Shown piece after piece: positions 12,530-24,665 of a DNA stretch of 64,000 nucleotides (positions are counted from its first letter, which is position 1; each line of letters begins with the position of its first letter). The DNA lies in assembly GCA_016946835.1 (NCBI GenBank), contig JACVTC010000211.1:124001-188000 (forward strand). The letters run 5' to 3'. Made by a program: the position numbers and the translations under genes. The stretch comes from Neocallimastix lanati (nom. inval.) (lineage: Eukaryota > Neocallimastigomycota > Neocallimastigomycetes > Neocallimastigales > Neocallimastigaceae). A model generated the notes under the pieces. It was not told the origin of the DNA and did no database searches. It was given only the letters and a program-made list of their open reading frames with translations.

Positions 12530-13446
12530 TTAATTAAGAATGCATTATTTGGTACATTCTTATCATACTATAATAATTCTATTAAGAACTAACTCAAAAT
12601 AGAATTATTAACTACAACTTAACGACTAATTCATTAAATTGAGAAAATAAAATAAAATAAAATTTTTTTTTTACCTAGAGAGTTTATTATAAAATTAATT
12701 ATAATAATAACACGAAACACGAAAGCAAAAGAAGAATTATTTGTATAAATTTGATTTTAAAAAATGTTTTTTTGAATAAAATATTTTATTAATTTATTAA
12801 AGTTAAAAATATAAAATTGTTACTATTATAACTATGTTTTTATAATAATAACTCTTGATTTCTCAAAGAGAACTCAAGAGCCTTATTTATATTTTTTTAT
12901 GAAAATAAGGTTAAATAAGAAAGGGTTTTCTAATTTTAACAAATCTCTTATCTAGGAAAAGATTAGATAGAAAAACCTAGATAAGTTTTCGATCGATATT
13001 CTATCCATATCGATCATCGCATTAATTAAGTAAAACCGATTACTTCTAAAAAGTAATTGGAAAAAATCTTAATTAACCGATTTTCCAATCTAATCTAATG
13101 ATCGAAAATAAAAGAATAAAATAATAAAAGATATTTCGATCATATAATTTATCCTTATATAAAAATATAAAATTAAATAGTTAATAAAATACAGAATACA
13201 TTATAAAATACAGAATACAATACAATACAGAATACAATACAATACAGAATACATTAGTTACAGTAGAGAAATTAATATATTGTAAATATATTATTTAAAA
13301 TAATTAAATAAATTTTGTTAAATTAATGAATATTTAAAAATAAATTTAATGAATAAATATTATATGTAATTAAATAAAGTTATAGTTATAATAACTTAAC
13401 TAAGAAAATATAATTATTTGTTAGCAAATAATTATAGATTCTTACA
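12530..13446 (+). repeat. R-family LTR-like repeat, copy c
   Basis: Contains acctagagagtttattataa, the stem-loop at about 12,847-12,885, tcttatctaggaaaagatt and the near-palindrome gatcgatattctatcc. It ends agattcttaca at 13,446. The left end is not fixed. Confidence 0.55.
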
Positions 13447-13539
13447 CAAAATGTTAGGATCAACTGGAATTGTACCAAAAAAAAAAAAATTTTTCAAATT
13501 TTTTTTTTTTATTTTTTAATTTTTCTTGCCATTTTCTTT

Positions 13540-14460
13540 CTTCCAATTTTCGTTATATTCTTCAGTAGCTTCAATATCTTCACTAGTTACTTCAACTATG
13601 AACTTTAAAACTTCTTTTTCTTCTTTTATATAGAAACTAATTTTTTTTTATTTCTTCATATAATAATTTCTTATTCAATTAATTTAAAAATTATTATATA
13701 ACATATTTTTAAGGTTATATTTAATATATATATTTTAACTCCCTTTTTTTTTATATATAAAAAGAATTTTTTTTTTCCTTATTTCATCATAATCATTATT
13801 ACTAATGTTCAAATTATCCTCTTATTTATTATATTCTTCTTGTTTTAAAGTTATTATTTCATTAAATTCTTTAATTCTATTTTCACTTTGTTTTAATAAA
13901 TTCTTTAAATAAGTGATATTAGTATCATATTTAAACTTCAATAATTCGATTTGTGCATTTCAATTAGATTTTTCATTTAGTATATTCATTAATTTATATT
14001 TTATTTTTATATTTGATTATATTTTATTGGCCTATTCTTTTTTTTTTAAATTACTACTTTACCAAGTTTCAAAAATTCAATTTCACAATTTAATTCCTTG
14101 ATTTTCTTGGTATGTGAAGAACTGTTCAATTCATTTTTTTTTTGTAATATTTTCTTTCCAAGTATTGAATTGCTTTCTTCCTGAATTACAAATATTTATG
14201 GTGTCTTCATAGAGATTTTGCTTGCTAATATTTTCTCTTTTGTTTTTTTATAATTCGAATAACATTATCTTTTTTTTTAAAATTATCTTTCTTTAGTCCA
14301 CTTATTTAATCTTTCAAATCAATTATTCTTTGCTTTAATAATTCTTCATTTAATGTAACATCTGGAACTTATTCTTCTTATATTTTGTTTAATTCTTGTA
14401 AATGCTTAATGTAATTATATAATTTATTAAATTCCTCAATTGGAATTTTATTATCGATTA
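13540..14460 (-). pseudogene. Decayed coiled-coil ORF, perhaps a retroelement Gag
   Basis: The minus strand translates to Lys/Glu/Asn/Leu-rich, coiled-coil-like segments broken by many stops and shifts, for example IPIEEFNKLYNYIKHLQEL near 14,400 and NSSSHTKKIKELNCEIEFLK near 14,080. No enzyme motif is seen. It lies downstream of an array of hairpins (14,738-14,968) like those in the copia leaders, so a retroelement Gag is possible. A host gene is equally possible. Confidence 0.35.
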
Positions 14461-14737
14461 TAAAAAAAAAATATAATTTATTATGTTCTAATAATTTTCA
14501 ATTAATGTAATTATTTTAACAATAATTAATATAATAAATATCACTATTTCTTTAAAATATTTAGTAAATTATTATTATTATTAATTTTTTTTTATAACTT
14601 CTTCAAAATTTGTAATATTTTAAGTATTAATTTTATATTATAACTAAATATAAATTATTTTAAATTAAAATTTTAAAATTATTCAATGCTTATTATATTG
14701 GAACTACCGCAGTAAACCAATATATTGTTAACTTTCT

Positions 14738-14968
14738 TCAAGTTCGAAAATCCTTTTTCGACACTCAAGAAAGTTTTTAAATGATTTTTATTTATTTATT
14801 CCTTCAAGTTCGGCATTCTCTGTCTGACATTTAAGGATTAAAAAAAAAAAATTATTATACTTACCTTCAGGCTCAGCACTCTCTGGCTGACCACCTAAGG
14901 ATTTTTTTTAAAATAAAAAAAAAAAAATATTATTTGTTAGGCTCGAAATTCTCTTCGACCACCTAACT
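14738..14968. repeat. Array of four spaced hairpins
   Basis: Four near-palindromes of about 35 bp, roughly 62-74 bp apart: cttcaagttcg...cgacactcaag (14,738), ccttcaagttcgg...ctgacatttaagg (14,801), ccttcaggctcagc...ggctgaccacctaagg (14,863) and ttaggctcga...tcgaccacctaa (14,937). They are much less A+T-rich than the spacers. The form resembles the leader arrays of Copia-A and Copia-B. Confidence 0.55.
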
Positions 14969-15146
14969 AAAAAAAATTAATTATTATATTGAATTCATTT
15001 TAAAATAATTCAATTTTTAACAATTTAATTTTAAATTTATATATATTATTTTTACTTAAATTATTACTAAAATTTTATAATTAAATTTATAATTTCTTTG
15101 TATTACTATTATGATCATTGATTTTTATATTATATTTTATTCTATT

Positions 15147-15328
15147 ATTTTTAATTAAATTTTTAATAATTTATGATATAAAAATATATTATTATATTCT
15201 TTACTATTAATAATTTTCTTATATTCTATATTAAAAATTATTAATATAGAATATAAGAAAATTATTAATAGTAAAGAATATAATAATATATTTTTATATC
15301 ATAAATTATTAAAAATTTAATTAAAAAT
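15147..15328. repeat. Perfect 86-bp inverted repeat with a 10-nt loop
   Basis: Arms 15,147-15,232 and 15,243-15,328 are exact reverse complements by eye, separated by aaaaattatt. About 65 bp of one arm also occurs at 855-920. The transcript would be a long hairpin. It could be a fold-back element, a snap-back repair product or a library or assembly artefact. Confidence 0.8.
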
Positions 15329-15639
15329 ATCATTATTATTCTATTCTTTATCATACTGTAAAAAATAATAATTATTTACTAATAAATAATTATTATTTCT
15401 TAGTCTTTATAATTATTGATAATAATTATAAATTTATTTAAATTATAATTAATTCATACATTGAGATATTATTATCAAATTTATTATAATTGTAATTATT
15501 CATACACTTAAATAATATTAGAAAATTTATTTAAATAATTATTATATGTACACTTATTAATATTATTAATTTTATTTAGTTATTCATTTAATTATCAAGT
15601 TAATGTAAACATTAGTTTTATTTATTTTTTACATTGTAC

Positions 15640-16310
15640 ATTTAAAAGAACAATTAATAAGTTTCTGTATTTTTTATAATTCTGTATTCTAGTTTAAAGA
15701 TAGTTTTATGTTAATAAGTTTAGATTAGATTTTAAAAATAATATTTAGAAAAATAGAATAATTTAGATCATTCCGGTTATTATTGATTTTTCCTTTTATT
15801 TGATGATCTAAATTAAAATTTAGGAAATCGATATATTAAGGTTTTATCCAAATATAAAATAATATATTTGGTTTTACTTAATATATACGATGATCGATAT
15901 GAATAGAATATCGATCAAAAAACTTATCTAGTTTTTTCTTCTAATCTTTTTCTAGATAAGATATTTTTTAAGACTAGAAAACCCTTTTTATTTAACCTTA
16001 TTTCCATAAAAAAAAATAAATAAGGCTCTTGATTTCCCTTTAAGAAATCAAGAGTTATTATTATAAAAATATAGTTATAATAATAGCAATTTTATATTTT
16101 AAACTTTAATAAATTAATAAAACATTTTATTCAAAAACATACTTTTTAAAACCAAATTTATCCAAATATTCCTTCTTTTACTTTTTGTGTTGTTATTATA
16201 ATTAATTTTATAATAAACTCTCTTTTTTAGGTAAAATTTTTATTTTTATTTTATTTCTCAACTTAATGAATTAGTCATTCAGTTGAAGTTAATAATCATA
16301 TTTAGTAATA
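15640..16310 (-). repeat. R-family LTR-like repeat, copy d (reverse)
   Basis: Reverse-orientation hallmarks: gatcgatatgaatagaat, ctagataagatattt, the stem-loop at about 16,020-16,065 and aataaactctctttttta near 16,220. It matches copy c in reverse complement for about 600 bp. Ends are uncertain. Confidence 0.55.
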
Positions 16311-16344
16311 GAACTTAGTATGATTATTACACATACAACCAGGG

Positions 16345-16415
16345 AATCCCTGTTAGGATTAATGGTAGAGCGTCGTTCTTGTAAAGCGAAAGTATGTGTT
16401 CGATTCCGTCAATAG
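16345..16415 (+). pseudogene. Degenerate tRNA-Thr(UGU)-like sequence
   Basis: Contains taatggtagagc (D-arm/A-box-like), a foldable anticodon arm (tcgtt, loop cttgtaa, agcga; anticodon TGT) and gttcgattcc (B-box-like). The D and T stems mispair and no acceptor partner is found. It is therefore a tRNA relic or the head of an old SINE, not a working tRNA gene. Confidence 0.4.
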
Positions 16416-16648
16416 TCAATTTATTTTAATTTTAAATAGTTAAAAATTTTTAAAAACTATAAAAGTTGGAAAAAAAATTATTTTAAACAATTATAATACT
16501 TTGATATAAATAAAATAATTTATATAAAACCTGCAAACTCAAATTAGAAGTTTGACGCCCTATCCGAATAGACTACAAACGATATTTTTGAAAATTTAAT
16601 ATTGAATTAAATTAAAATATTAAAATTAATTATAAAATTGAACTTAAA

Positions 16649-17867
16649 TGTCACGAATACTAGTGGATTTGAAGTTAAAATTCACTATTAGATCAATTGA
16701 AATTTAATTTAGCTATTGACAAAAATTATTTTAATTCGATTTTAATTATAAAAATAAATATTAGAAACATTAAAGAATTAGAATCCAAAGGGTTTGGACT
16801 TATTTATTAAAGATAATTTAATTTAATTTAACCCTTAAGAATTTGGAAAAAAATAACATGAAGAAAAACAACGATAACTCAACAAATAATGGAAATATTA
16901 TATTGTGATTTCCCGCTAAAATTATATTCATTAGAAAGCTACGGACGAGAACTACAACATATGTTAAAATCAACCTTATTGGACAACTAGATAACGAGAT
17001 ATTGGACTTTAAAGATATTTAAATATAAAAATATAATTTAATTATTTAATTAAGACCCTAAATTATTAATTAAGAAATTTATATTAGATAAATCACTTAA
17101 CTTGGAAATTATATTATTAATTTTTATTATTAATCAAAAATACAGAATTAGTTATTAGTAATAGTTTTATAATATTTTAAATAAGTTTATAAGTTTTATA
17201 TATTTTATTATTATATATTTTTATTCAATTATTTTCTAAAAGATTCTAAGGAATTTATTATTCTAAAGATTTCCGAAAGAGAATTTTAATTAGTTTTAAT
17301 ATTTTATATTATTTTATATTTGATTATTAAATTAGTTTTATTATTAAATTGTTTTATGAATAATTTATATAGTTATTTTATTAAAAGATTCTTATCAATA
17401 TTATTTTATTATTATATTTTATATAGTTTATATACATGTATGAATATATTAAGATTAAAATGTATTATTTAATTATATTGTTAATTATTATTTTAGTTTA
17501 GTATAAAAAAGATTTGAAATTCCATATTTTGAATTCTTTGTAAAATTATTAACCTTTAACCTTTAACCTTTAATAATTTACTTTACTTTAAACTATTAAC
17601 ATAAAGTTAATAAATTAATTATAACAATAAATAATTTTTTGTATTAATCTTAGTTAAAATTTATTATTAAAATATATATTAAATAAAGTTCTAATAAAAC
17701 ATAAATCTTAAATATTGAAATCTTAATTATAAAACTTTGTGTGTGTTATTTATTATTTAAATTTAATTAATTGTTATAATTAATAATAACACCTTGACCT
17801 GACCAATTTAACCCAAACTAGGAAAGATATAGCAAGAATCTTACCTATCACCTCAAAAACTTTTACA
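16649..17867 (+). repeat. LTR of family L3, upstream of G3
   Basis: Starts tgtcacgaatac, ends acttttaca, 1,219 bp. A direct copy of 1,161 bp lies at 28,920-30,080; the main difference is about 80 bp near 17,570-17,650. It contains three tandem aaccttt units and accttgacctgacc near its end. It precedes G3 in the correct orientation for a 5' LTR, but no L3 copy follows G3, so the pairing is not proven. Confidence 0.6.
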
Positions 17868-17959
17868 TTAAATGTTGAAATTAAAACTAAATCGAAATAT
17901 CAATTTCAGTAATTTAAATTTCAATAATTAAAATATTATTTATACATAAGTTATAAGAA

Positions 17960-18213
17960 ATAACTACTAAATGTATTTTAATCGAAGCTTCTCAAGATGC
18001 TAAGAATAAGATAAATCAACTTTCAGGTTATAAAAACGATAATAAAAGAAACACACATTCACGTTCTAATAATAATAACAAAAATAAAAATAATGATAAT
18101 AATAACTTTAGCAGAAATAATAACTTTTATAATAAATCAAAAAATAACTTCAGTAATAACAATAATAATAATAATCATATTACCGAAGTTAAGAAGATTA
18201 ATTCAAAAAACTA
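17960..18213 (+). pseudogene. G3 Gag C-terminal remnant
   Basis: An open stretch reads EASQDAKNKINQLSGYKND and then a long Asn-rich tail, ending in a stop at about 18,212, just before the protease/RT frame. There is no zinc knuckle. Most of Gag is missing, because only about 90 bp separate it from the LTR end. Confidence 0.45.
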
Positions 18214-18228
18214 AACAATGGACTTCTT

Positions 18229-19541
18229 TTGAAGTCCCATCATCCTACCAATGTCATCCAATATAATTTTCCAACATTAGATCATAACCTACCCAATTCC
18301 TTTTTCCTTTTCAATTCCTTTGTACCAATTAAGAATATTAAAAATAAAATTATTAAAACTCAAGTTAAATCAATTCTAGATTGTGGGTCCTTTTGTAATT
18401 TTATTTCTTCTAATTTTGTTTCAAAGTTAAATTTAAAAACACAAACACTTAAAAAGAAAGTTCTTATAAAAGGAATAAATGGGGATATTGATTCTATTCT
18501 TAAATTTGTACTTTTGAAATTCCAACATAAAATATGTATCAATAATAAATTTTACCTCATCCAACGGAAATTAAATTTTCTAGTTACAAATAATATTCCA
18601 GTGGATTTACTTTTTGGAATTCATTATATGAAATCATATAAAATCCACTATAATTACGATAAAAATTATTTATATTCGACTTTAAATCTTAAAGATTTTA
18701 AATCAAAAATCATTAAAACATTCTCGGAAAAGAAAAGTTCATTTAATAATTATTATGGTGAATTTTTCGATTATCATCTTTTAATTTATTCTTTCCTTTC
18801 CCAAAAGGACAATACTAATTCTGAGGAACCTAATATTGAAGATATCCCAGAACAATATAGAGATCTAGCAACTGTCTTTAGTAAGAAGGAAGCTGACAAG
18901 TTACCCCCTCATCGCCCAACGGATTGCGAAATTATATTAAAAGAAGGTGCCACTGTACATTACGGTCCGATTTATCCGATTACCATTGATGAATCTGAAG
19001 TATTACAGGAATATATTAAAGAAAATCGAGAAAAAGGTTTTATTAGGGAATCATGTTCACCTGCTGGTTACATTGTTCTATTTCAGAAAAAGAAAGACGG
19101 TTCTTTACGTTTATGCGTTGATTATAAAAAGTTAAACGAGGTTACGTTAGAAATTCATATCTGTTACCACTTATCAACGATATTATTGATCGTGTTAAGG
19201 GAGCAAAATATTTTACAAAATTAGATTTGCGTTCTGCATATAATCTTATTCATATTAAGGAAGGTGATGAATATAAAACAGCCTTCCGTACTAAATATGG
19301 CCATTACGAGTATCTCGTTATGCCTTTTGGATTGAAAAACGCGCCAGCCGTTTTCCAATCATTTATTAACTCTGTTCTTCGCCCCTTTTTAGAGAAATCA
19401 GTTATTCTCTACCTTGATAATATTTTAATTTATTCCAGCTCCCTCGAAGAACATCATAAAACAGTACGTAGTGTTTTAAAAACTCTTTTGGATAGTAATC
19501 TATTTGCGAAGTTGTTTAAATGCGAATTTGATAAAGACTAA
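18229..19541 (+). pseudogene. G3 gypsy protease and N-terminal reverse transcriptase
   Basis: 18,229-19,224 encodes the retropepsin (SILDCGSFCNFIS; the usual D-S/T-G reads DCG) and the start of RT ([17 protein letters not shown]). A frameshift near 19,160-19,170 moves the rest of RT into the third frame at 19,227-19,541 ([42 protein letters not shown]). The catalytic pair DD reads DN. A TAA at 19,539-19,541 interrupts the frame. The element is dead on three counts: frameshift, stop and loss of an active-site Asp. Confidence 0.85.
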
Positions 19542-19655
19542 GTCGAATTCTTAGGACATATAATTACTGGTTCCGGTATTTCAACAGATCCTAAGAAAAT
19601 TAAATCTATAGAAGAATGGCCTGTTCCTAATTGCGTTAAGGATGTTCAACGTTTC

Positions 19656-21296
19656 ATGGGTCTATGTAATTATTATAGAAGATTTGTGAAGAACTTTGCC
19701 GCTATTGCCAAGCCTTTGCACGCTCTTACGAAGAAAGGAAAAAAATTTGTTTGGTCTGCTGAATGTGACTATGCTTTTTCAATCTTGAAAAAGAGATTAA
19801 CCAGCTCTTCTATCCTATTACATCCTGATACTACTAAACCTTTCATAGTAGAATGTGATGCCAGTAGTTTTGCTATTGGTGCAGTTCTTTCTCAATATGA
19901 TAATGAAAACCGATTACATCCTGTAGCTTATTTTTCTAGAAGTCTTAACAACGCTGAGTTAAATTATTCTATCACCGACAAGGAACTTCTAGCTATTAAG
20001 GATGCTTTCTCTACCTGGCGTCATCTCTTATTGGGTGCTAAGTTCGAAATCAAAGTCTTCACCGACCATAAGAATCTTCTATACACTCTTGGAGGAAAGA
20101 TAGGTAATCAAAGACAACATCTTTGGCATCTATTCTTCCAGGAGTACGACTTTGAACTCAGCTATCGCCAAGGATGCAAAAATGGTAAGCCTGATTCACT
20201 ATCACGTAGACCCGATTATGAAAATGAAGATATTGAAGATACCCATGAATTTATTTTAGATAGCAAAAATATTAAAGAAATAACTTGCTTAATTAGCATT
20301 GCTAGTGACCTTCTTAATTCTATAATTGAAAACTTAAAGGATGATAAACTCGCAGATGACCTTCGTATCTACTTCTCTCCCAATAACGTATCTCAAAATT
20401 ACCCTTATAAACCTTTCAGGAAAATGAATAAGTTTAAGATTGAAAATAACTTAATATTATATAATAACTTGATTTATATTCCTGAAAAGCTTCGTTTAGA
20501 CATCCTCACTCGCTACCATAACAAACCTGCTGCTGGACATTTGGGTGTAAGAAGATCTTTGGAATTGATCTCCCGTAATTTCTGGTGGCCAAAAATGGAA
20601 GAAGATGTTAAAAGTTTCATTCAATCATGTGAAACTTGTATGAGAAATAAGAAGTCCAGACACCGTCAATATGGGTTACGACAACCACTCGAAATCCCTG
20701 AACGACATTGGAAATCGATTGAGATTGAATTTCTTTGTAACCTTCCCCCATCTAAAGGTTACACTGTTATCATGGTAGTAGTTGATCGTTTTTCGAAAAT
20801 GATACACCTCATGCCCTTTAAAGACATTCCTAATTCCTCTCAGTCAGCTAAAGCTTTTATTAACAATATCTATAGGCTTCATGGTTTGCCTTATGATATT
20901 ATCACTGATAGAGGTACTCAATTTACTAGCTCCCTTTGGCAAGAGTTCTTACGTTTATTAGGAATAAAGTCTAAGATCGCAACTACTGACCACCATCAAA
21001 CAGTCGGACAAGTCGAACGCTGTAACTCATATATTGAACAGTACCTCCGCTGTTTCTCAAGATCTTTTTATCATGATGATTGGATTGACTTCTTACCCCT
21101 CGCCGAATTTGCCTACAATAATTCTGTTCATCCTTCCACTAATGAATCACCATTTTTCATCAATTATGGTTTTCACCCATATATGGATGAGTATTCACTA
21201 CTTCCAATTTCCAACACTAACCATAAAACAATTCAGAAAGTAGCCGAAGGATTCAACCACATTAAAGAGGTCCTTCTCCTGTCCCAAGAATTATAA
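19656..21296 (+). pseudogene. G3 gypsy RT thumb, RNase H and integrase
   Basis: A 546-codon frame. It has the RT end (MGLCNYYRRFVKNF), RNase H (ECDASSFAIG, DKELLAIKDAF, TDHKNLLYT, KPDSLSRR), and integrase zinc-binding HH-CC (NFWWPKMEEDVKSF, CETCMRNKKSRHRQYG). The integrase core follows with VDRFSKMIHL, TDRGTQFTSSLWQEF and TVGQVERCNSYIEQYLR (catalytic D, D, E). It stays in the same frame as the piece ending at 19,541 and is closed by a TAA at 21,294-21,296, after which the integrase tail continues in frame. Confidence 0.9.
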
Positions 21297-21320
21297 AAGT
21301 GCGCTGCCGACAAGAAGAGA

Positions 21321-21782
21321 ATGAACGCTCCCTCTTATGAAATTGATGATCTTGTTTGGATCCAAGCTCCTCCTTCTTTGAACCTCGAATCCAGCTCAAA
21401 ACTCGCACCTTGCAAATATGGTCCTTATAAGATTACCAATGTGCTTCATAATAATAATTATGAAATTGACTTAAAAAATTCTCCATTCCCAAAACACCAT
21501 AATGTATTCCATGTTTCAGAATTAGAACCTTTTATCCCTGTACCTGAGAAGTTTGAAAATAGATCAAGAGATCCCGAATCTATTAAAGATATAATTGAAA
21601 TTGCAGATTTCCGTACTAATTATAAGAAAAAACAATACGAGTATAAAGTACGTTATAAATATCGTACTTCTTATAATTGGGTACCTTCTTCTGAAGTTGA
21701 AGGCTATCTAAGAAATCAAAAAATATTCCTTAAATATATTCTAAATAACAGAAGACCCATTTCTATCCCATATAATTATTAA
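21321..21782 (+). pseudogene. G3 integrase C-terminus with chromodomain
   Basis: Continues the integrase frame after one stop. It has a GPY-type module (LAPCKYGPYKITNVLHNNN, HNVFHVSELEPFIP) and then a chromodomain-like end (IKDIIEIADFRTNYKKKQYE, YKVRYKYRTSYNWVPSSEVE). Family knowledge: chromodomains on gypsy integrases (chromoviruses) direct insertion towards marked chromatin. Places G3 in that group. Confidence 0.8.
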
Positions 21783-22794
21783 ATAATTATTATAATATTT
21801 ATATTATATATATCAATAATTATTTTTCTTTATATTTCAAATATTATATATTTAATTATTTTATTAATTTTATTAATAATTTGATATAAATTATTTATTT
21901 TTTAATTTTTTTTATTTTATTTTTATTAATTTTCATATAAAATATTTTATAATGAATTTTTATAATTTTCCTTTAATAATTTTATTATTAAAATTTTTAT
22001 TAATAATTATTAATAATTTATTATATAAATTTGATTTCCAAAATGTAAAAATTTTAACTTTTAAAATTTTTTTTTATTTTCTACTATATATTATTTTAAA
22101 TTATTATATTTATTTATATTTTATACTTTATTTATATTTTTACTTTAATTATATTTAACATTTTTTAATTTCAAATATTTTTGATATTTTCACATGGCCA
22201 ATTGAACTTTCGTTCAAGTGAAATTTCAAAAATAACTTTATTTCCTTGAATTTCGTCTGGAATACGAATTCTTGGGGAGGACATTGTAAAGGATATAACT
22301 CGATGAGCTATATAAGCCTCATTATCATAACAAATTAATCATTATTTAGTATGATTATACGCCTCAAAATCCTTTTACAATATAAATATATATTATTTAT
22401 TATTATTAAATAATAATAATAATAATAAAATTGTTGAATAGAATTTATACTTTTTAAAGTATAATTAATTGTTTATTTTTTATTTATTATTATCTAACTT
22501 TTTAAACGATTGTTTATTATTTTATTTATTATTATATAACTTTTTAATTGTTTATCTTTTATATATAAAAGAATAGTGAATTAAATGTTTTAAATAATCT
22601 TCGTAAGATTATTAATATTTTAATAATCTGATAACTTCATTCATTAAAAAATATTATTAAATAAAATCAAATAAAATAATAAAATAAAAATATAATAAAA
22701 TTCTATAATAATACTGATAAAATAAAATTTAATTATCATAAGGAAGTTATTAGTTTATAGCATTCCAACCAAGTTATATCAAAACCAAATATAA
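21783..22794. other. G3 3' end: polypurine tract and short LTR-like piece, then A+T spacer
   Basis: After about 400 bp of low-complexity A+T, 22,268-22,284 (ttcttggggaggacat) looks like a polypurine tract. It is followed by tgtaaaggatata and, about 90 bp on, aatccttttaca, which together look like a very short TG...CA unit (about 22,285-22,377). It does not match L3, so the true 3' LTR of G3 was not found. The rest (to 22,794) shows no gene. Confidence 0.35.
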
Positions 22795-23566
22795 TCTTAA
22801 CATTCTAATACATTATGTGTACATTATTATTTTTATACTTTAATAAATTTTTAAATCCAAAGATCAAAAATTAAATCAAAAATTATATTAAACTTTATAT
22901 TTTTATATTAAATCTTATATTAATAGTAATATTTTTATATATTTAAAACTTATATTAACAATATTAATAATAAATCTTATTTTTTTTATTTTTATGTTAA
23001 TAATGAAAATTTGTATTAATAATATTTTTATATATTGATAATTAAAAATTTATATATTATATTTTAACTTTTATTATAAAATTTTATATCGAAATGTTTT
23101 ATTTTATATTGAAAAATATTTTATTTTATTAAAAACCTTTATATTAGAATATATTTTTATTTTTATTTGAATATTTTAACAGATTGTAATAAAAATTATA
23201 GCCAATTAAATAAGTTCTTATTAGTAATATTTTAGATAGATTATTAAAAAAAAAAAAAAAAAAAAAAAAGTTTTATTAATATTATAAATGTATTTTATTT
23301 ATATTGTTATAATTAAATTTTATATAATTGATTATAAAATTCAATTTAAATTTAATAGTTTTTATAAAAAAAATAAATAAAATGTAGTTTAGTGGCAATA
23401 ATAACTTTTATGCCTTGAAAAAAGTATAAATAGTTTTAAATTTTGCTACCAATTTTTAAAAATCATCAAATAAATTTAATAAAATTAATAAATAAAATAA
23501 TAAACAAATAAATAAAATTTGTGTTTCTTTATTTTTATTTAATTCTCTAAAACCTTAACAGTGCAT
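22795..23566 (-). repeat. Repeat D, inverted copy
   Basis: Reverse complement of 11,746-12,520, including an A homopolymer at about 23,247-23,269 facing the T run at 12,041-12,069. No coding sequence. Confidence 0.6.
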
Positions 23567-23571
23567 TGTAA

Positions 23572-24108
23572 GAATCTATAATTATTTTTAAATAAAATAA
23601 TTATATTTTCTTAGTTAAGTTATAATTATAACTTTATTTAATTATATAATATTTATTCATTTAAATATTATTAATAACTTATTAAACTCAATATTAAATA
23701 ATCATTAATTTAATACAACAAATTTATTTAATTAATTATTATTTATTTATTTATAAATAATTATAGTTTATTTAATTATACATTTAATTATTAAATTTAT
23801 TAGTCTTAGTTTATTTATTTAATTAAATTGTAAACAAATATATTATGTATTCTAATATGTACTTAATAATGTATTCTGTATTTTGTTTATTAATATCATT
23901 ATTATTGTAACAAATCTTAATGTTACTTAAGATTGTTTTAAGGTTTTTTTCACACAAAAGGTTCTCGACACTAAAGTAATTCAAAATATGTTTTATTAAA
24001 ATAAGTTTTTTTATTAGAAAAAATATAAATTATTATTTTATTAATTAATTATTGTAATATTTTAAATAACTTCAAATTAAGATAATAGAATCATTCATCA
24101 AAATCTTT
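23572..24108 (-). repeat. R-type LTR end and A+T DNA
   Basis: Begins tgtaagaatctataatt, the reverse complement of the R end seen at 13,446 and 27,996. About 100 bp match the R copies; after that the sequence diverges. It contains ggttctcgacactaaag but no stem-loop core and no gene. Confidence 0.4.
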
Positions 24109-24665
24109 TGTAACAGATACATGGTAACTTCAAGCCTATCCAATGATAGTTCTTTGGTTACGTAACGTATCTCTAAACAGCTAGCAATTTCGGCTAATCA
24201 AATAAAATCTTTTATTGATTTCGTACATTAAATTTTATTATTTTTATAATTAATTATATAGTTAAATGCTTAGTAAAATATATTTTTATTAGTGATTAGT
24301 AAACTAAGATAAATTAAATTATTTATCAATCATAATTTTATTAACATGTATAAATAATAATTGAACTTGTAACTGTAACGCACTAGCGTTACTATTAACG
24401 TAAATTGTTAGTATAAATATTAATATTAATAAATAAAATATAATTATTAAATAAAATAAATTACTCAGTGTAAGCCCAATAACTAATAACAAATAGAATT
24501 ATAAAGTGCTGCGCTATATTCTAGTGTAATAGGAATAAATAATTATAATTATAATTAATTTAGTGTTTATTATTAACAACTCGAATAGAGAGGTGTTAAG
24601 TTATCTTAGCCTTTAGATTTAATTGTTATTCGTTATTTTAGTTAATAATAAACTTACCTTTTACA
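24109..24665 (+). mobile_element. Complete L1-family LTR, 557 bp, probably solo
   Basis: Starts tgtaacagatacatgg, ends ttaccttttaca (TG...CA). No element internal region adjoins either side, so it is read as a solo LTR, but the five bases on each side (tcttt, taaag) are not a direct duplication. Other L1 copies: 1,333-2,586, 27,999-30,593 and 31,619-32,045. Confidence 0.65.

Noticed and set aside
13913-14101. Short plus-strand hydrophobic ORF
   Set aside because: Antisense to a decayed Lys/Asn-rich coiled-coil frame; a composition artefact.
17545-17575. Telomere-like aaccttt repeats (also 29,820-29,840; attagggttagg at 59,573)
   Set aside because: Only two or three units, inside an LTR in both L3 copies; not a chromosome end.
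21952-22158. 68-codon hydrophobic frame after G3
   Set aside because: Low-complexity A+T DNA in the element's 3' untranslated part; no signal of selection.
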